Positions 7,597 through 16,910 of a DNA stretch of 64,000 nucleotides are shown here, in pieces. The stretch covers positions 124,001 to 188,000 of the forward strand of contig NZ_FTMV01000002.1 in the NCBI RefSeq assembly GCF_900156175.1, given 5' to 3'. The notes under the pieces are model-generated. The model made no database searches, was not told the DNA's origin, and worked only from the letters and a program-made list of their open reading frames with translations. Every line of letters starts with the position of its first letter. The stretch's first letter is position 1. A program made the translations under genes and the position numbers. Source of the DNA: Janthinobacterium sp. TND4EL3 (lineage in GTDB: Bacteria > Pseudomonadota > Gammaproteobacteria > Burkholderiales > Burkholderiaceae_D).

Positions 7597-8823
7597 TCAA
7601 GGATTGAGTACTTTCGCCACCTTGGCCGCCCGCAGGCGGAAGGCGTCCGGCATGCCCGAGCCCAGCAGCGGACGCAGATACAGGCGGAAAGCATCGGTCA
7701 CGTCGGTGCCGCTGGCGCTGATGAACTCGTCTTCCATGGTGCGCGTCTTGCCCGCCACGTCGGTGAGCGGCAGCAATTCGTAATCGACGGAATAAAAGCC
7801 CGTGCGCTTGATGGCGACGGAACCGTCGCGCTCGCCCCACATGGCGAACTGCACGGCTTTTTCGCCCACTTCGCGCGCTTCGCGCTGATCGACATCCGAG
7901 ACGCAGCCGATGAAGGAGCGTTGCAGATAGCCGAAGGTATCGCCGCGCACGCGCTTGATGCCGAGCTTGGCCTTGATTTCGTCGCACAGCAGGTCGGCCA
8001 GCGCGCCCGTGCCCGACAGTTGCACATTGCCGTGCGCATCGCGCTCGACTTCGTTGCCCACCTGTCTGGCCAGCAGGCTGGCGATCGGCTCGCCGGACGC
8101 ATCGTGGATGCCTTCCGAGACGGCGATCACGCAGCGGCCGTATTTCGCATAGGTGGCTTTCACGTCGGCGAGGAATTGATCGAGCGCAAAGACGCGCTCG
8201 GGCAGGTAGATCAGGTGCGGGCCATCGTCGGGGAATTTCTTGCCCAGCGCCGAGGCGGCCGTCAAGAAGCCCGCGTGACGCCCCATCACCACGCCCACGT
8301 ACACGCCGGGCAAGGCCGCGTTGTCGAGGTTGGCGCCGGCGAAGGCCTGCGCAACAAAGCGCGCGGCCGAGGGAAAGCCGGGCGTGTGGTCGCTGCCCAC
8401 CAGGTCGTTGTCGATGGTCTTCGGGATGTGGATGCAGCGCAGCGGATAGCCGGCCTTGTGCGCTTCCTCGCTGACGATGCGCACCGTGTCGGACGAGTCA
8501 TTGCCGCCGATGTAAAAGAAATGCTCGATTTCGTGTGCGCGCAGCACTTCGAAGATTTGCTGGCAATAGGCAATATCCGGCTTGTCGCGCGTGGAACCGA
8601 GGGCGGACGATGGCGTGGCGGCTACCAGTTCCAGGTTATGGCTGGTTTCTTGCGTCAGATCAACAAACTCTTCATTGATGATGCCGCGTACGCCGTGCAG
8701 CGCGCCATACACGCGCGTGACATGTTGAAAACGCCGCGATTCGAGTACCACGCCCACCAGCGACTGGTTGATGACGGCGGTGGGGCCGCCTCCCTGGGCG
8801 ACAAGAATTTTTCCAGATGGCAT
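7597..8823 (-). CDS. 6-phosphofructokinase, pyrophosphate-dependent type
   Basis: 408-residue phosphofructokinase. The N-terminal loop is AQGGGPTAVIN. Two positions that decide the phosphoryl donor are of the pyrophosphate type: GGNDSSDT has Asp109 where ATP enzymes have Gly (GGDGS), and PKTIDND has Lys135 where ATP enzymes have Gly (PGTIDND). Asp138 is the catalytic base. The reaction fructose-6-phosphate + PPi to fructose-1,6-bisphosphate + Pi is reversible, so the enzyme can serve glycolysis and gluconeogenesis. The start at 8823 was chosen because GAGGAA lies at proper distance before that ATG; a TTG further upstream is less likely. It follows two S9 peptidase genes on the same strand with a 33-base gap. 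Confidence 0.9.
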   Translation of the reverse strand: MPSGKILVAQGGGPTAVINQSLVGVVLESRRFQHVTRVYGALHGVRGIINEEFVDLTQETSHNLELVAATPSSALGSTRDKPDIAYCQQIFEVLRAHEIEHFFYIGGNDSSDTVRIVSEEAHKAGYPLRCIHIPKTIDNDLVGSDHTPGFPSAARFVAQAFAGANLDNAALPGVYVGVVMGRHAGFLTAASALGKKFPDDGPHLIYLPERVFALDQFLADVKATYAKYGRCVIAVSEGIHDASGEPIASLLARQVGNEVERDAHGNVQLSGTGALADLLCDEIKAKLGIKRVRGDTFGYLQRSFIGCVSDVDQREAREVGEKAVQFAMWGERDGSVAIKRTGFYSVDYELLPLTDVAGKTRTMEDEFISASGTDVTDAFRLYLRPLLGSGMPDAFRLRAAKVAKVLNP

Positions 8824-8856
8824 GAGATTTCCTCGCAAATGAAACGGTCCTCCAGC

Positions 8857-10863
8857 CTACTCCTTTTTTAGCGGGACGCTGTCTTTTCCGATATTTCTGT
8901 CGAGGAATTTCTCCACCCGGCCCCAGAAGTCGATGCGGTTCTTCGGCAGCGTCCAGCCATGGCCTTCCTCGTCGTAGACCACCCATTCGACATCGCGGTT
9001 GTGCTGTGTGACGGCCGCATAAAATTGCTTGCCGTGGTACAACGGCACCCGCTGGTCGGCGGCGCCGTATGCCAGCAGCAGTGGCTGGGTGATGCGCGCC
9101 GCCTGGGCGATGGGCGAGGTGGCCTGGAACTGGGCCGCGTTGGCCGTCCGGTCGCCAATCAGCTCAGGCATGCCGTACTGTTTCCAGTCATCGCCGAGGT
9201 CGGACTTGAAGCTCCAGTGGCCGCTATACAGCAGGTTAATGTCGGTCACGCCCACCCAGTCGACGGCGCAGCGGAACAGGTCGGGATCGTTGACCAGGCC
9301 CATCAGGGCGGCATAGCCGCCATAGCTGGCGCCGGCGATGCAGATGCGACGCGGATCGGCGATCCCCTCTGCGATCGCCCAGCGCGCGCCGTCGGCGAGA
9401 TCGTCCTGCATCTTCAAGCCCCATTGTTTCCAGCCTGCCCGAAAATGCTTGGCGCCAAAGCCTGTGCTGCCGCGAAACTCCGGTTGCAGCACGGCATAAC
9501 CTCGCGAGGCAAGAAATTGCACTTCGGCATTCCATTGCCAGGAGCTGCCGCGCACATACGGGCCGCCATGCACGAGCACGACCAGCGGCAGCTGCTTGCC
9601 AGAACTCGTGGCGGGCACGGTAAGCCAGGCTGGAATGGCCAGGCCATCGCGCGCCGTGTAGCGCACCAGCTGCTGCTCGCTCATCTGCGCCGGCTGGATG
9701 AGCGGCTGGGTCTCGCCGATGATGCTCAGCTTGCCCGTGTCGCTATTGAACAGCGAGAATTTGCCCGGCTGCCGGTCGGAATACGAGGTCACCAGCATGA
9801 AGGGGGTGGCGGGTCGGGCCGCCAGCGAGACCAGGTTGATGGTCGCTGGCAGCAGGGCGTCGATGCGCGCCTGGGTCGCCGTCATGGCGGGATCGAACCA
9901 GCGCGTGGCGCGCGCATCGCTGAGGTGACGCACGCCCAGCAGCTTGCCGTGCCGCACGATCAGATTGCCGCTGAAATCATAGCCGTCGAGCGAGAGGATG
10001 GGCGTGGGCATGATGCGGCTGTTGGCCAGGTCGTAGGCATGCACGGACAGCGTATCGCTGCCCAGGCGGGCGCTCACGTACAGGGTGCCGTCCGGGCCGA
10101 AGGAGAGCGGGGTGAAGGCATCGGGGCCGCCGAGGTAGGCGTCGAACTGCGCCAGCGTGCGCCATCCGCCGCCGTCCGGTTCCCGGTACATGATGGTTTC
10201 AATATTGCGCTCCCGGGTCACGGCCAGGCGCGGTTCGCCATGCTGGTCGAGCAGCCAGCGGCGCACCTTGCCTGGCGGCTTGACGCTCGTGCTGCGGCCC
10301 GTCAGCGTATCGAGTTGCCGCAAGCCTTCATAGTCGACTTCGCCCGTCGAGCTGTACACGGTGCTGCGCACATACACGGCCTGGGAATCCTGCGCACCGC
10401 GTTGTCCCATCAGGTAGGTATGCCAGGGCAGCAATTTATAGACGGAGGAGGAGGCATCGGGCATGGCGCTGCGGGCGGCCAGCTGGCGAAAGTTGCTGCC
10501 GTCGCGGTTGACGGCAAACAGGCCCGGCCCGAAACGCAGGTCGCCGGGCGCCGTCTGGCGGTCGCGCGTGTTCAGGATCAGGCGCTCGTTGTTGACCCAT
10601 TCGACATCGCCCACGTCGACATCGCTGAATTGCGCCACGACCTTGATGCTGTTATCGAGCAGATTGACGATGGCCAGCCGGTCGCGCTGGTTGGGGCCGT
10701 TGACCTTCACGGCCAGGTAGCGCGCCTCGGGCGACAGCAGGGCGCCGCTGAATTCGGGATTCGAAAAGAAGGCCGACAAAGGCGGCGCGGCTTGCGCGCC
10801 GGCGTTCGTGGCGACGAGGAAAACGGCCGCCAGGGCGGCGCGCAGGAAATGCGATAAGGTCAT
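8857..10863 (-). CDS. S9 family prolyl oligopeptidase-type peptidase, catalytically intact
   Basis: 668 residues with a signal peptide (cleavage expected after about residue 25, AGAQA), so periplasmic or secreted. The N-terminal two thirds forms a beta-propeller-like region, and the C-terminal alpha/beta hydrolase domain has the triad Ser513 in GASYGGY, Asp603 in YGAADQRVP and His635 in DEEGHGW. This is the dipeptidyl/acylaminoacyl peptidase group of S9, which releases short peptides. It lies 18 bases after a paralogue on the same strand that lacks Ser and His, so the two are a tandem duplication and are probably cotranscribed. The peptide substrate is unknown. Confidence 0.92.
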   Translation of the reverse strand: MTLSHFLRAALAAVFLVATNAGAQAAPPLSAFFSNPEFSGALLSPEARYLAVKVNGPNQRDRLAIVNLLDNSIKVVAQFSDVDVGDVEWVNNERLILNTRDRQTAPGDLRFGPGLFAVNRDGSNFRQLAARSAMPDASSSVYKLLPWHTYLMGQRGAQDSQAVYVRSTVYSSTGEVDYEGLRQLDTLTGRSTSVKPPGKVRRWLLDQHGEPRLAVTRERNIETIMYREPDGGGWRTLAQFDAYLGGPDAFTPLSFGPDGTLYVSARLGSDTLSVHAYDLANSRIMPTPILSLDGYDFSGNLIVRHGKLLGVRHLSDARATRWFDPAMTATQARIDALLPATINLVSLAARPATPFMLVTSYSDRQPGKFSLFNSDTGKLSIIGETQPLIQPAQMSEQQLVRYTARDGLAIPAWLTVPATSSGKQLPLVVLVHGGPYVRGSSWQWNAEVQFLASRGYAVLQPEFRGSTGFGAKHFRAGWKQWGLKMQDDLADGARWAIAEGIADPRRICIAGASYGGYAALMGLVNDPDLFRCAVDWVGVTDINLLYSGHWSFKSDLGDDWKQYGMPELIGDRTANAAQFQATSPIAQAARITQPLLLAYGAADQRVPLYHGKQFYAAVTQHNRDVEWVVYDEEGHGWTLPKNRIDFWGRVEKFLDRNIGKDSVPLKKE

Positions 10864-10881
10864 GGATGAGCAGGATCAGGG

Positions 10882-12909
10882 TTAGCGAGGGCCATTGTGG
10901 CGGGCCAGGAATTGCTCGACTTTGCGCCAGAAGTCGATGCGGTTGCCGGGCAGTGTCAAGCCCTGGCCTTCATCGTCATAGCGCAGCCATTCCGCGTTCG
11001 GGTTGCCTTGCCGGATGGCCTGGTACAGGCTGGCTGCGTCGCTGGCGGCAACGCGACGGTCGAGCTGTCCATGCGCCAGCAGCACGGGCTGTGTGATGCG
11101 CGCGGCCACATGGCGGGGCGAGCTGGCGCGCCACTGGGCTGCATCGCGGGGGGCCTCGCCTATCAGGCTGCTGGCGGGATAGCGGTCGTAGCGCTCGTAC
11201 AGGCTGGCGCCGACGCGCCAGCGTCCGTCGGCGATGGTCTCCAGATCGGCAACTGCGGACAGGGCCACGCCGCAGCGGTACAGCTCGCCATCCCTGGCCA
11301 GTCCCATCAGCGCCGCGTAGCCGCCATAGCCGGCGCCGACGATGCAGACGCGGCGCGGATCGGCGTAGCCTTGAGCGATGGCCCAGCGTACGCCATCGGC
11401 CAGGTCGTCCTGCATGGCCAGCCCCCATTGCTTCCAGCCAGCGCGGAAATGCGCGTCGCCCAGGCCTTCGCTGCCGCGGTAGTCGGGTTCCAGCACGGCG
11501 TAGCCGCGCGAGGCGAGAAACTGCGCCTCGCCGCTCCAGCCCCAAGTGCCGCGTTGCCAGGGACCGTCATGCACGAACACGATCAGCGGCAGCCGCGCGG
11601 CCTGTGGCTTGCCTGCGCCGGCCTTGGGCAGGGTCAGCCAGGCGGGGATGCGCAGGCCATCGCGCGCCGTGTAGTGCTGCAATTGCTTTGCAGACATGCG
11701 CGCGGCGTTGACGCCGGGACGCGACTTGGCCAGGACCGTGAGCAGGCCCGTGTCGCGCTGGTACAGATGGTAGATGGCGGGCTGGGTGGCCGACCGGCTG
11801 GCTACGAGCACGAAGGGCGTTTCGCTGCGCGTGCCCACGCTCAGGGTGTTGACGGTGGTGGGCAGCAGGGCGTCGACACTCTTTTGCACGGCTTGCATGT
11901 CCTCATCCAGCCAGACGGTGGTTTCCGTGTCGGTGGTGTAGCGGATGCCCAGCAGGCGGGTATTGCTGCGCACCATGCTGGCGCGGATATCGTGATCGGG
12001 CGAGGCCACGGCAGGCTGCGCGTCGCGTTGCCTTGTCTGCAGGTTGTAACGGTACAGCGCCGCCTTGTCGCCACCATTCCTGGCGCTGACATAGAAGTGG
12101 CCGTCCGGCGTCAGGAACGCAGGTTCGAAGACGTCTTTTGCGTTGCTGCGCGGATCGAATTGCGCCAGTAACTGCCATTGTTCCGTGGCGGGATCGCGCC
12201 AGTACACGCGGTTCTGGTCATGGGTCTGGGCCGTGGCGATGCGCGCTTGGCCGCCCTGGTCATACAACCAGTAGCCGATACCGGCGGGGGCGTCGATTTC
12301 CGTATGGTTGCCATTGACGCTATCGAGGCTCAGCAGCGTTGCCGCCTGCACGGCGCCGTGTTCGCCATGCTCGGTTTGCAGCGCATGGATGGCGGTGCCG
12401 CGCTCGTCGCCGATACTTTCCATCAAGATCGTATTTGGTGGCAGCAAGGTTCGTCCGGATTTCGACTGCTGCGTACTTTGGCGCGCGGCAAGCTGGCGAA
12501 ACGCGCTGCCATCGCTGTTGACGGCGTACAGGCCCGAACCGTAGCGGCTGCGTCCCTGGCCTTGCCAACGGTCCGTCAGGCGGAAGGCCAGGCGCCGCTC
12601 ATTGACCCACAGGAAATCACCTATCGCGGCGTCGGTGAAGCCGGCTGCGGGCTGCATGCGCATGCTGGCCAGGTCGAGCACGGCCAGGCGGTCGTGTCCG
12701 TCGCCGGGAACCACGCGCAGGGCCAGCTGGCGTCCATCGGGCGACAGCAGGGCGCCGCTTAGCGCGGCATTCTCGAAAAATTGCTCCATAGGTAAGGCTG
12801 CCGTGACGGTGACGGTTGCCCGGTCGTCGTTCGCGTGGCTGGCGGCAGACAGTAGCAGGCAAAGCGGGGCGCCGATAGCGCAGAGAAGACTGGCAAGACT
12901 GGACCGCAT
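10882..12909 (-). CDS. S9 family peptidase paralogue lacking catalytic Ser and His (likely pseudoenzyme)
   Basis: 675 residues, full length and without stop or frameshift, clearly homologous to the downstream S9 gene (shared segments FLASRGYAVL, KQWGL.MQDDLADG and RIDFW). It has a signal peptide ending around residue 26. The nucleophile motif reads GAGYGGY: Gly527 (GGC) stands where Ser (AGC) is expected. The His motif reads DDEGQGL: Gln649 (CAG) stands where His (CAT) is expected. Asp617 in LDRRV is kept. Loss of two triad residues should abolish peptidase activity, while the open frame suggests a retained non-catalytic role, for example substrate binding or partnering the active copy. That role is inference. 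Confidence 0.9.
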   Translation of the reverse strand: MRSSLASLLCAIGAPLCLLLSAASHANDDRATVTVTAALPMEQFFENAALSGALLSPDGRQLALRVVPGDGHDRLAVLDLASMRMQPAAGFTDAAIGDFLWVNERRLAFRLTDRWQGQGRSRYGSGLYAVNSDGSAFRQLAARQSTQQSKSGRTLLPPNTILMESIGDERGTAIHALQTEHGEHGAVQAATLLSLDSVNGNHTEIDAPAGIGYWLYDQGGQARIATAQTHDQNRVYWRDPATEQWQLLAQFDPRSNAKDVFEPAFLTPDGHFYVSARNGGDKAALYRYNLQTRQRDAQPAVASPDHDIRASMVRSNTRLLGIRYTTDTETTVWLDEDMQAVQKSVDALLPTTVNTLSVGTRSETPFVLVASRSATQPAIYHLYQRDTGLLTVLAKSRPGVNAARMSAKQLQHYTARDGLRIPAWLTLPKAGAGKPQAARLPLIVFVHDGPWQRGTWGWSGEAQFLASRGYAVLEPDYRGSEGLGDAHFRAGWKQWGLAMQDDLADGVRWAIAQGYADPRRVCIVGAGYGGYAALMGLARDGELYRCGVALSAVADLETIADGRWRVGASLYERYDRYPASSLIGEAPRDAAQWRASSPRHVAARITQPVLLAHGQLDRRVAASDAASLYQAIRQGNPNAEWLRYDDEGQGLTLPGNRIDFWRKVEQFLARHNGPR

Positions 12910-13019
12910 CCATGCTCCATATGGTGTTGCGAAATGTGGTAGTCATTTGAGTACCATTTTCACAAGATTAACATTGCTGCAGTCTCTCAGGATGTTTCTA
13001 CACGTCATTTTTTAGGTCT

Positions 13020-15068
13020 TCATTCCGGCGCGCGGATATGGTCGACCAGCCCCGTGCTGCGCCGCCCCGGCGCCGGCGTCAGCCAGCTGACCAGCACGGC
13101 GGCGGCCAGGCCGGCCGGCACGCCGAAGATGCCGGCGGAAATCGGTGCGATATGGAACCATTGTCCGCTCGCATTGCCTCCCAGCATGGTGCTTGTGTGC
13201 AACATGTAGTACAGGCAGACGCCAAAGCCCGTGCACATGCCGGCCAGCGCCCCCTGGAAATTGGCGCGTTTCCAGAACACGCCCAGCACCAGGGGCGGGA
13301 ACAGGGTCGAGGCGGCCAGCGAAAAGGCGATGCCCACAAGGGACAGGATGTCGGCCGGCTTTTGCGAAGCGGCATACGCGGCGATGAAGGCCACGGCCAG
13401 CAGCAGCAATTTTGAAATCGTCACGCGCTTTTGCGTCGAGGCCGTGGGATCGACCACCTTGTAATAAATATCGTGCGACAGGGCGTTGGAGATGGCCAGC
13501 AGCAGGCCGTCCGCCGTCGACAGGGCGGCGGCCAGGCCGCCGGCCGCCACCAGGCCGGAAATCACATAGGGCAGGCCGGCGATCTCGGGCGTGGCCAGCA
13601 CCAGCACGTCGGCATCGATGGAAATTTCCGCCAGTTGCACGATGCCGTCGCGGTTCACGTCGACGATGCTGATCAGGGGGCTGAGCTTGTCCACATTGGC
13701 CCAGTACGACACCCAGGTGGGCAGGTTCGCGTATTGCGTGCCCACCAGCGCGGAATAGATATCGTACTTGACCAGCACGGCCAGCGCGGGAATGGTGAGG
13801 TAGATCAACAGGATGAAAAACAGGGTCCAGAACACGGACACGCGCGTGTCATGCACCGAGGGCGTGGTGTACGATCGCATCAGGATGTGGGGCAGGGCGG
13901 CCGTGCCCAGCATCATGCAAAACACGAGGGCGAGAAAATTGTTGCGCTTGATGTCGGATTGCGCCCGATCAGCCGCGGGAAAGGGCAGCGCATGCGGCGT
14001 GATCGGTTCGGCGCGCTTCTGGTTGTGCACTTGCGCCGCCTGCCACAGCACGCGCGCTTCTTCCGGGCTTTTCGGATAGGCAATCAGGGTGCGTTCCGCA
14101 TTGCGGATGTCGAACAGCGAGGCATTGCGCTTGCGCAAACCATCGAGCTGGCGCTGGGCGGCCAAATGGCCTTGCTCCCAGGACGCGGGCAAGGCGTCGA
14201 CGCGCGCCTGATAGCTTTGCGCGCGCTGGCGGAAGATGGCGCGCACTTCGTTTTCTTTCGGGTCCGCTTCCAGCACGTGTTCGCGTGCGCTCAGCTGCGG
14301 CAGCACCTTGCCGTAGGCGATTTGCGGCACGGGATTGTCCGCATGCTTGACGGACAGCCACATGGCGGGAATCAGGAAGGCGACGAGGATGATGATGTAT
14401 TGCGCCACCTGCGTCCACGTGATGGCGCGCATGCCGCCAAGAAAGGAGCACACGAGGATGCTGGCCAGGCCCAGGAAGATGCCGACGGAAAAATCCACGC
14501 CCGTGAAGCGCGAGGCGATCAGGCCGACGGCGTAGATTTGCGCCACCACGTAGGTGAACGAGACGATGATGGTGGCGGCCACGGCCACCACGCGCACGCT
14601 GGCGCCCCGTTTGTCGGTGCCGCTGCCATAGCGGGCGGCGAGAAAATCGGGAATCGTGTACTGGCCGAAGCGGCGCAGGTAGGGCGCGATCAATAGCGCC
14701 ACCAGGCAATAGCCGCCCGTCCAGCCCATGATGAAGGCCAAGCCGTCGAAGCCGTTCAGGTACAGGCCGCCCGCCAGGCTGATGAAGCTGGCCGCCGAGA
14801 TCCAGTCGGCGGCCGTGGCCATGCCATTGAACATGGCCGGCACGCGCCGCCCCGCCACGTAGTATTCGGTGACGTTCGAGGTGCGGCTGATGACGCCGAT
14901 GGTGGCGTACAGGCTGATTGTGGCGAACATGAACAGGTAGCCGATCCAGGCGCGCGGCATGCCTTCCTGTTCCAGCACGGTCAGGGCCAGCAGGAAGGCG
15001 GCGAAACCGCCGGCAAACAGCAGGTAGTAGCGGCACAGGCGCGCAAAGAACGTGCGCTGGCCGCTCAT
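13020..15068 (-). CDS. Sodium:solute symporter (acetate/monocarboxylate type, VC_2705-like)
   Basis: 682-residue polytopic SSS-family transporter with about 13 membrane helices, including the TAADWISAASFISLAGG motif near the sodium site and the core STADGLLLAISNALSHD. Compared with ActP it has a long soluble insertion (about residues 255-375) and, near residues 470-481, a loop DVNRDGIVQLAE that fits the calcium-binding EF-hand pattern. This subfamily usually travels with a small DUF4212 membrane protein, which is indeed the overlapping upstream gene (ATGA, 4 bases). Together they probably take up acetate or a related carboxylate with sodium. The substrate is inferred from the family. Confidence 0.9.
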   Translation of the reverse strand: MSGQRTFFARLCRYYLLFAGGFAAFLLALTVLEQEGMPRAWIGYLFMFATISLYATIGVISRTSNVTEYYVAGRRVPAMFNGMATAADWISAASFISLAGGLYLNGFDGLAFIMGWTGGYCLVALLIAPYLRRFGQYTIPDFLAARYGSGTDKRGASVRVVAVAATIIVSFTYVVAQIYAVGLIASRFTGVDFSVGIFLGLASILVCSFLGGMRAITWTQVAQYIIILVAFLIPAMWLSVKHADNPVPQIAYGKVLPQLSAREHVLEADPKENEVRAIFRQRAQSYQARVDALPASWEQGHLAAQRQLDGLRKRNASLFDIRNAERTLIAYPKSPEEARVLWQAAQVHNQKRAEPITPHALPFPAADRAQSDIKRNNFLALVFCMMLGTAALPHILMRSYTTPSVHDTRVSVFWTLFFILLIYLTIPALAVLVKYDIYSALVGTQYANLPTWVSYWANVDKLSPLISIVDVNRDGIVQLAEISIDADVLVLATPEIAGLPYVISGLVAAGGLAAALSTADGLLLAISNALSHDIYYKVVDPTASTQKRVTISKLLLLAVAFIAAYAASQKPADILSLVGIAFSLAASTLFPPLVLGVFWKRANFQGALAGMCTGFGVCLYYMLHTSTMLGGNASGQWFHIAPISAGIFGVPAGLAAAVLVSWLTPAPGRRSTGLVDHIRAPE

Positions 15069-15391
15069 GCCTGTTCCTCGGCATGAAAAGCCCGGTCCAG
15101 GCGCCGCATGCGCCAGGCATACAAGGCGATGATGGCCAGGTACACCAGCGAGGCGCCCTGCGCCGCCATGTAGAAGGGCAGGGGCCAGCCGAACAGGTTC
15201 AGGTGCAGCAGCTCGCGCGCATAAAACACGGTCAGGAAGCCCGTCAGCAGCCAGATGCTCAGGAGGATGGCCGTCAGGCGCCGCGTTTTTTTCCAGTGGG
15301 CATCGCGGCGCTGCTGCAGCTCGGGGCTGGGCGCTTGCGATGGCCGCGCTGGCGCGGCAGGAGGGCTGGGCTTATCCATACGTGATGTCAT
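15065..15391 (-). CDS. DUF4212 small membrane protein, symporter partner
   Basis: 108 residues (104 if the second ATG at 15379 is used). A Pro/Ala-rich cytoplasmic N-terminus is followed by two membrane helices (about residues 40-60 and 73-93) and a short charged tail. DUF4212 proteins are encoded directly before VC_2705-type sodium/solute symporters and are thought to be an accessory subunit. The gene overlaps the kinase stop upstream and the symporter start downstream, so all are likely made together. The start is uncertain because GAGG abuts the first ATG and lies 12 bases from the second. Confidence 0.85.
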   Translation of the reverse strand: MTSRMDKPSPPAAPARPSQAPSPELQQRRDAHWKKTRRLTAILLSIWLLTGFLTVFYARELLHLNLFGWPLPFYMAAQGASLVYLAIIALYAWRMRRLDRAFHAEEQA

Positions 15392-16910
15392 CCTCTTCGG
15401 GCGGGTCCGGCAGCAGCAGGGCGACGCTCAGGCGCAGCAAGGTGCCCGGCAGCTTCGGCGAGTGCGCGCGCGGATTATGAAAAATGTCGACTTCGGCGCC
15501 GTGCTGCTGGGCAATCTCGCGCACGATGGCCAGGCCCAGGCCGCTGCCGTCGACATTGCTGCCCAGAATGCGGTAAAAACGCTCGAAGACGTGGGTACGC
15601 TCGGCCGGTGCAATGCCGGGGCCCGTATCCTCGACTTCCAGGATGGCCAGTTCCAGGGTGCTGCGCACGCGCACGGTCACGCTGCCGCCGGCCGGCGTGT
15701 AGCGCAGGGCATTGTCGATCAGGTTGCTCAGCAGTTCGCGCAGCATGATGGCGTTGCCGGAAATCATGATCGAATACCCGGGCTGCTCGAAGCCCAGGTC
15801 GATATGCTGGGCAAACGAGGCTTGCACCCAGTCCTGCACCACGCCGCGCGCCAGCTCGCTCAGTTCGATCGGTTCGAATGCCGTGCCCGCCTGCGGCTGG
15901 TTTTCCGCGCGCGCCAGGGCCAGCAGCTGGTTCACCAGCCGCGTGGCCGCTTCGGAACTCTTGGCCAGCTGCAGCAGCGAACGGTGGATTTCGTCGTGGT
16001 CCGTCTGGCGCAAGGCCAGCTCCGACTGCATGCGCATGCCTGCCAGCGGCGTTTTCATCTGGTGCGCCGCATCGGCGATGAAGCGCTTCTGCATGTCGAT
16101 CGACAACGACAGCCGCGCCAGCATCTCGTTGAGCGAACCGACCAGCGGCGTGATTTCCTCGGGCACCTGGCCCGATTCGATGGGCGACAGGTCGTCGGGC
16201 GGCCGCGCGCGGATGCGCTCCTGCAGCTGCGCCAGCGGCGACAGGCCGCGCGCCAGGGCAAACCAGACGAGGGCGAGGATGACGGGCAGGATGATGAACT
16301 GCGGCAAAATCACGCCCTTGATGATTTCATTGGCCAGCTGGGCGCGCTTTTCCAGTGTCTCGGCCACCTGCACCAGCGCGCGGCGCGGGTCGTCGTCGGT
16401 GCTGGACGGCATGTCGAGATACGTGAACGCCACGCGCACGGGCGTGCCGTGGATGGTGTCGTTGCGGAACAGCACCGTGCCGCTGCGGTATTTGTCGGGG
16501 TCCTGCGGCGGCGGCAGGTCGCGGTCGCCGTCGAGGTATTCGCCGCGCGGCCCCACCACCAGGTAATACAGGGTGTCGACGTCGTCGCCGCGCAGGAAAT
16601 CGCGGCCCTGCTTGCCGCCAGAATTTTCCGGCGGGCGGCGCTGCAATTGGCCATCGGCCTGTTTTACCTGCTGCGTCAGCACGGTGACGCTGTCTTCCAG
16701 CGCATGGTCGAAGGGCTGGTTGGCGATGCTCTTGGCCACCAGGTAGGTGATGGCGATGCTCATCGGCCACAGCAGCAGCAGGGGCGCCAGCATCCAGTCG
16801 AGGATTTCGCCGAACAGCGAATGCTCGATGGTGTCATCCTGCTCCGTCGTGGGCGGCTCGAACCAGTCGTCTTCCGCCGCCTCGTCCGCAGGCGCCTCGC
16901 GCGCCTTCAC
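15372..16910 (-). CDS. Sensor histidine kinase (QseC/TctE-like)
   Basis: 512-residue membrane sensor. A hydrophobic segment at about residues 40-60 and another near 200-220 enclose a periplasmic domain of the 2CSK_N type. A HAMP-like region, the phosphoacceptor motif DAAHQMKTPLAGM, the N box (LLSNLIDNALRYTP) and the G boxes (DTGPGIAP, GSGLGLAIV) follow. It starts with GTG, overlapping the response-regulator stop as GTGA. Because it is translationally linked to a carboxylate symporter, it probably senses that substrate or its use. No ligand can be deduced. Confidence 0.92.
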   Translation of the reverse strand: MKAREAPADEAAEDDWFEPPTTEQDDTIEHSLFGEILDWMLAPLLLLWPMSIAITYLVAKSIANQPFDHALEDSVTVLTQQVKQADGQLQRRPPENSGGKQGRDFLRGDDVDTLYYLVVGPRGEYLDGDRDLPPPQDPDKYRSGTVLFRNDTIHGTPVRVAFTYLDMPSSTDDDPRRALVQVAETLEKRAQLANEIIKGVILPQFIILPVILALVWFALARGLSPLAQLQERIRARPPDDLSPIESGQVPEEITPLVGSLNEMLARLSLSIDMQKRFIADAAHQMKTPLAGMRMQSELALRQTDHDEIHRSLLQLAKSSEAATRLVNQLLALARAENQPQAGTAFEPIELSELARGVVQDWVQASFAQHIDLGFEQPGYSIMISGNAIMLRELLSNLIDNALRYTPAGGSVTVRVRSTLELAILEVEDTGPGIAPAERTHVFERFYRILGSNVDGSGLGLAIVREIAQQHGAEVDIFHNPRAHSPKLPGTLLRLSVALLLPDPPEEDDITYG

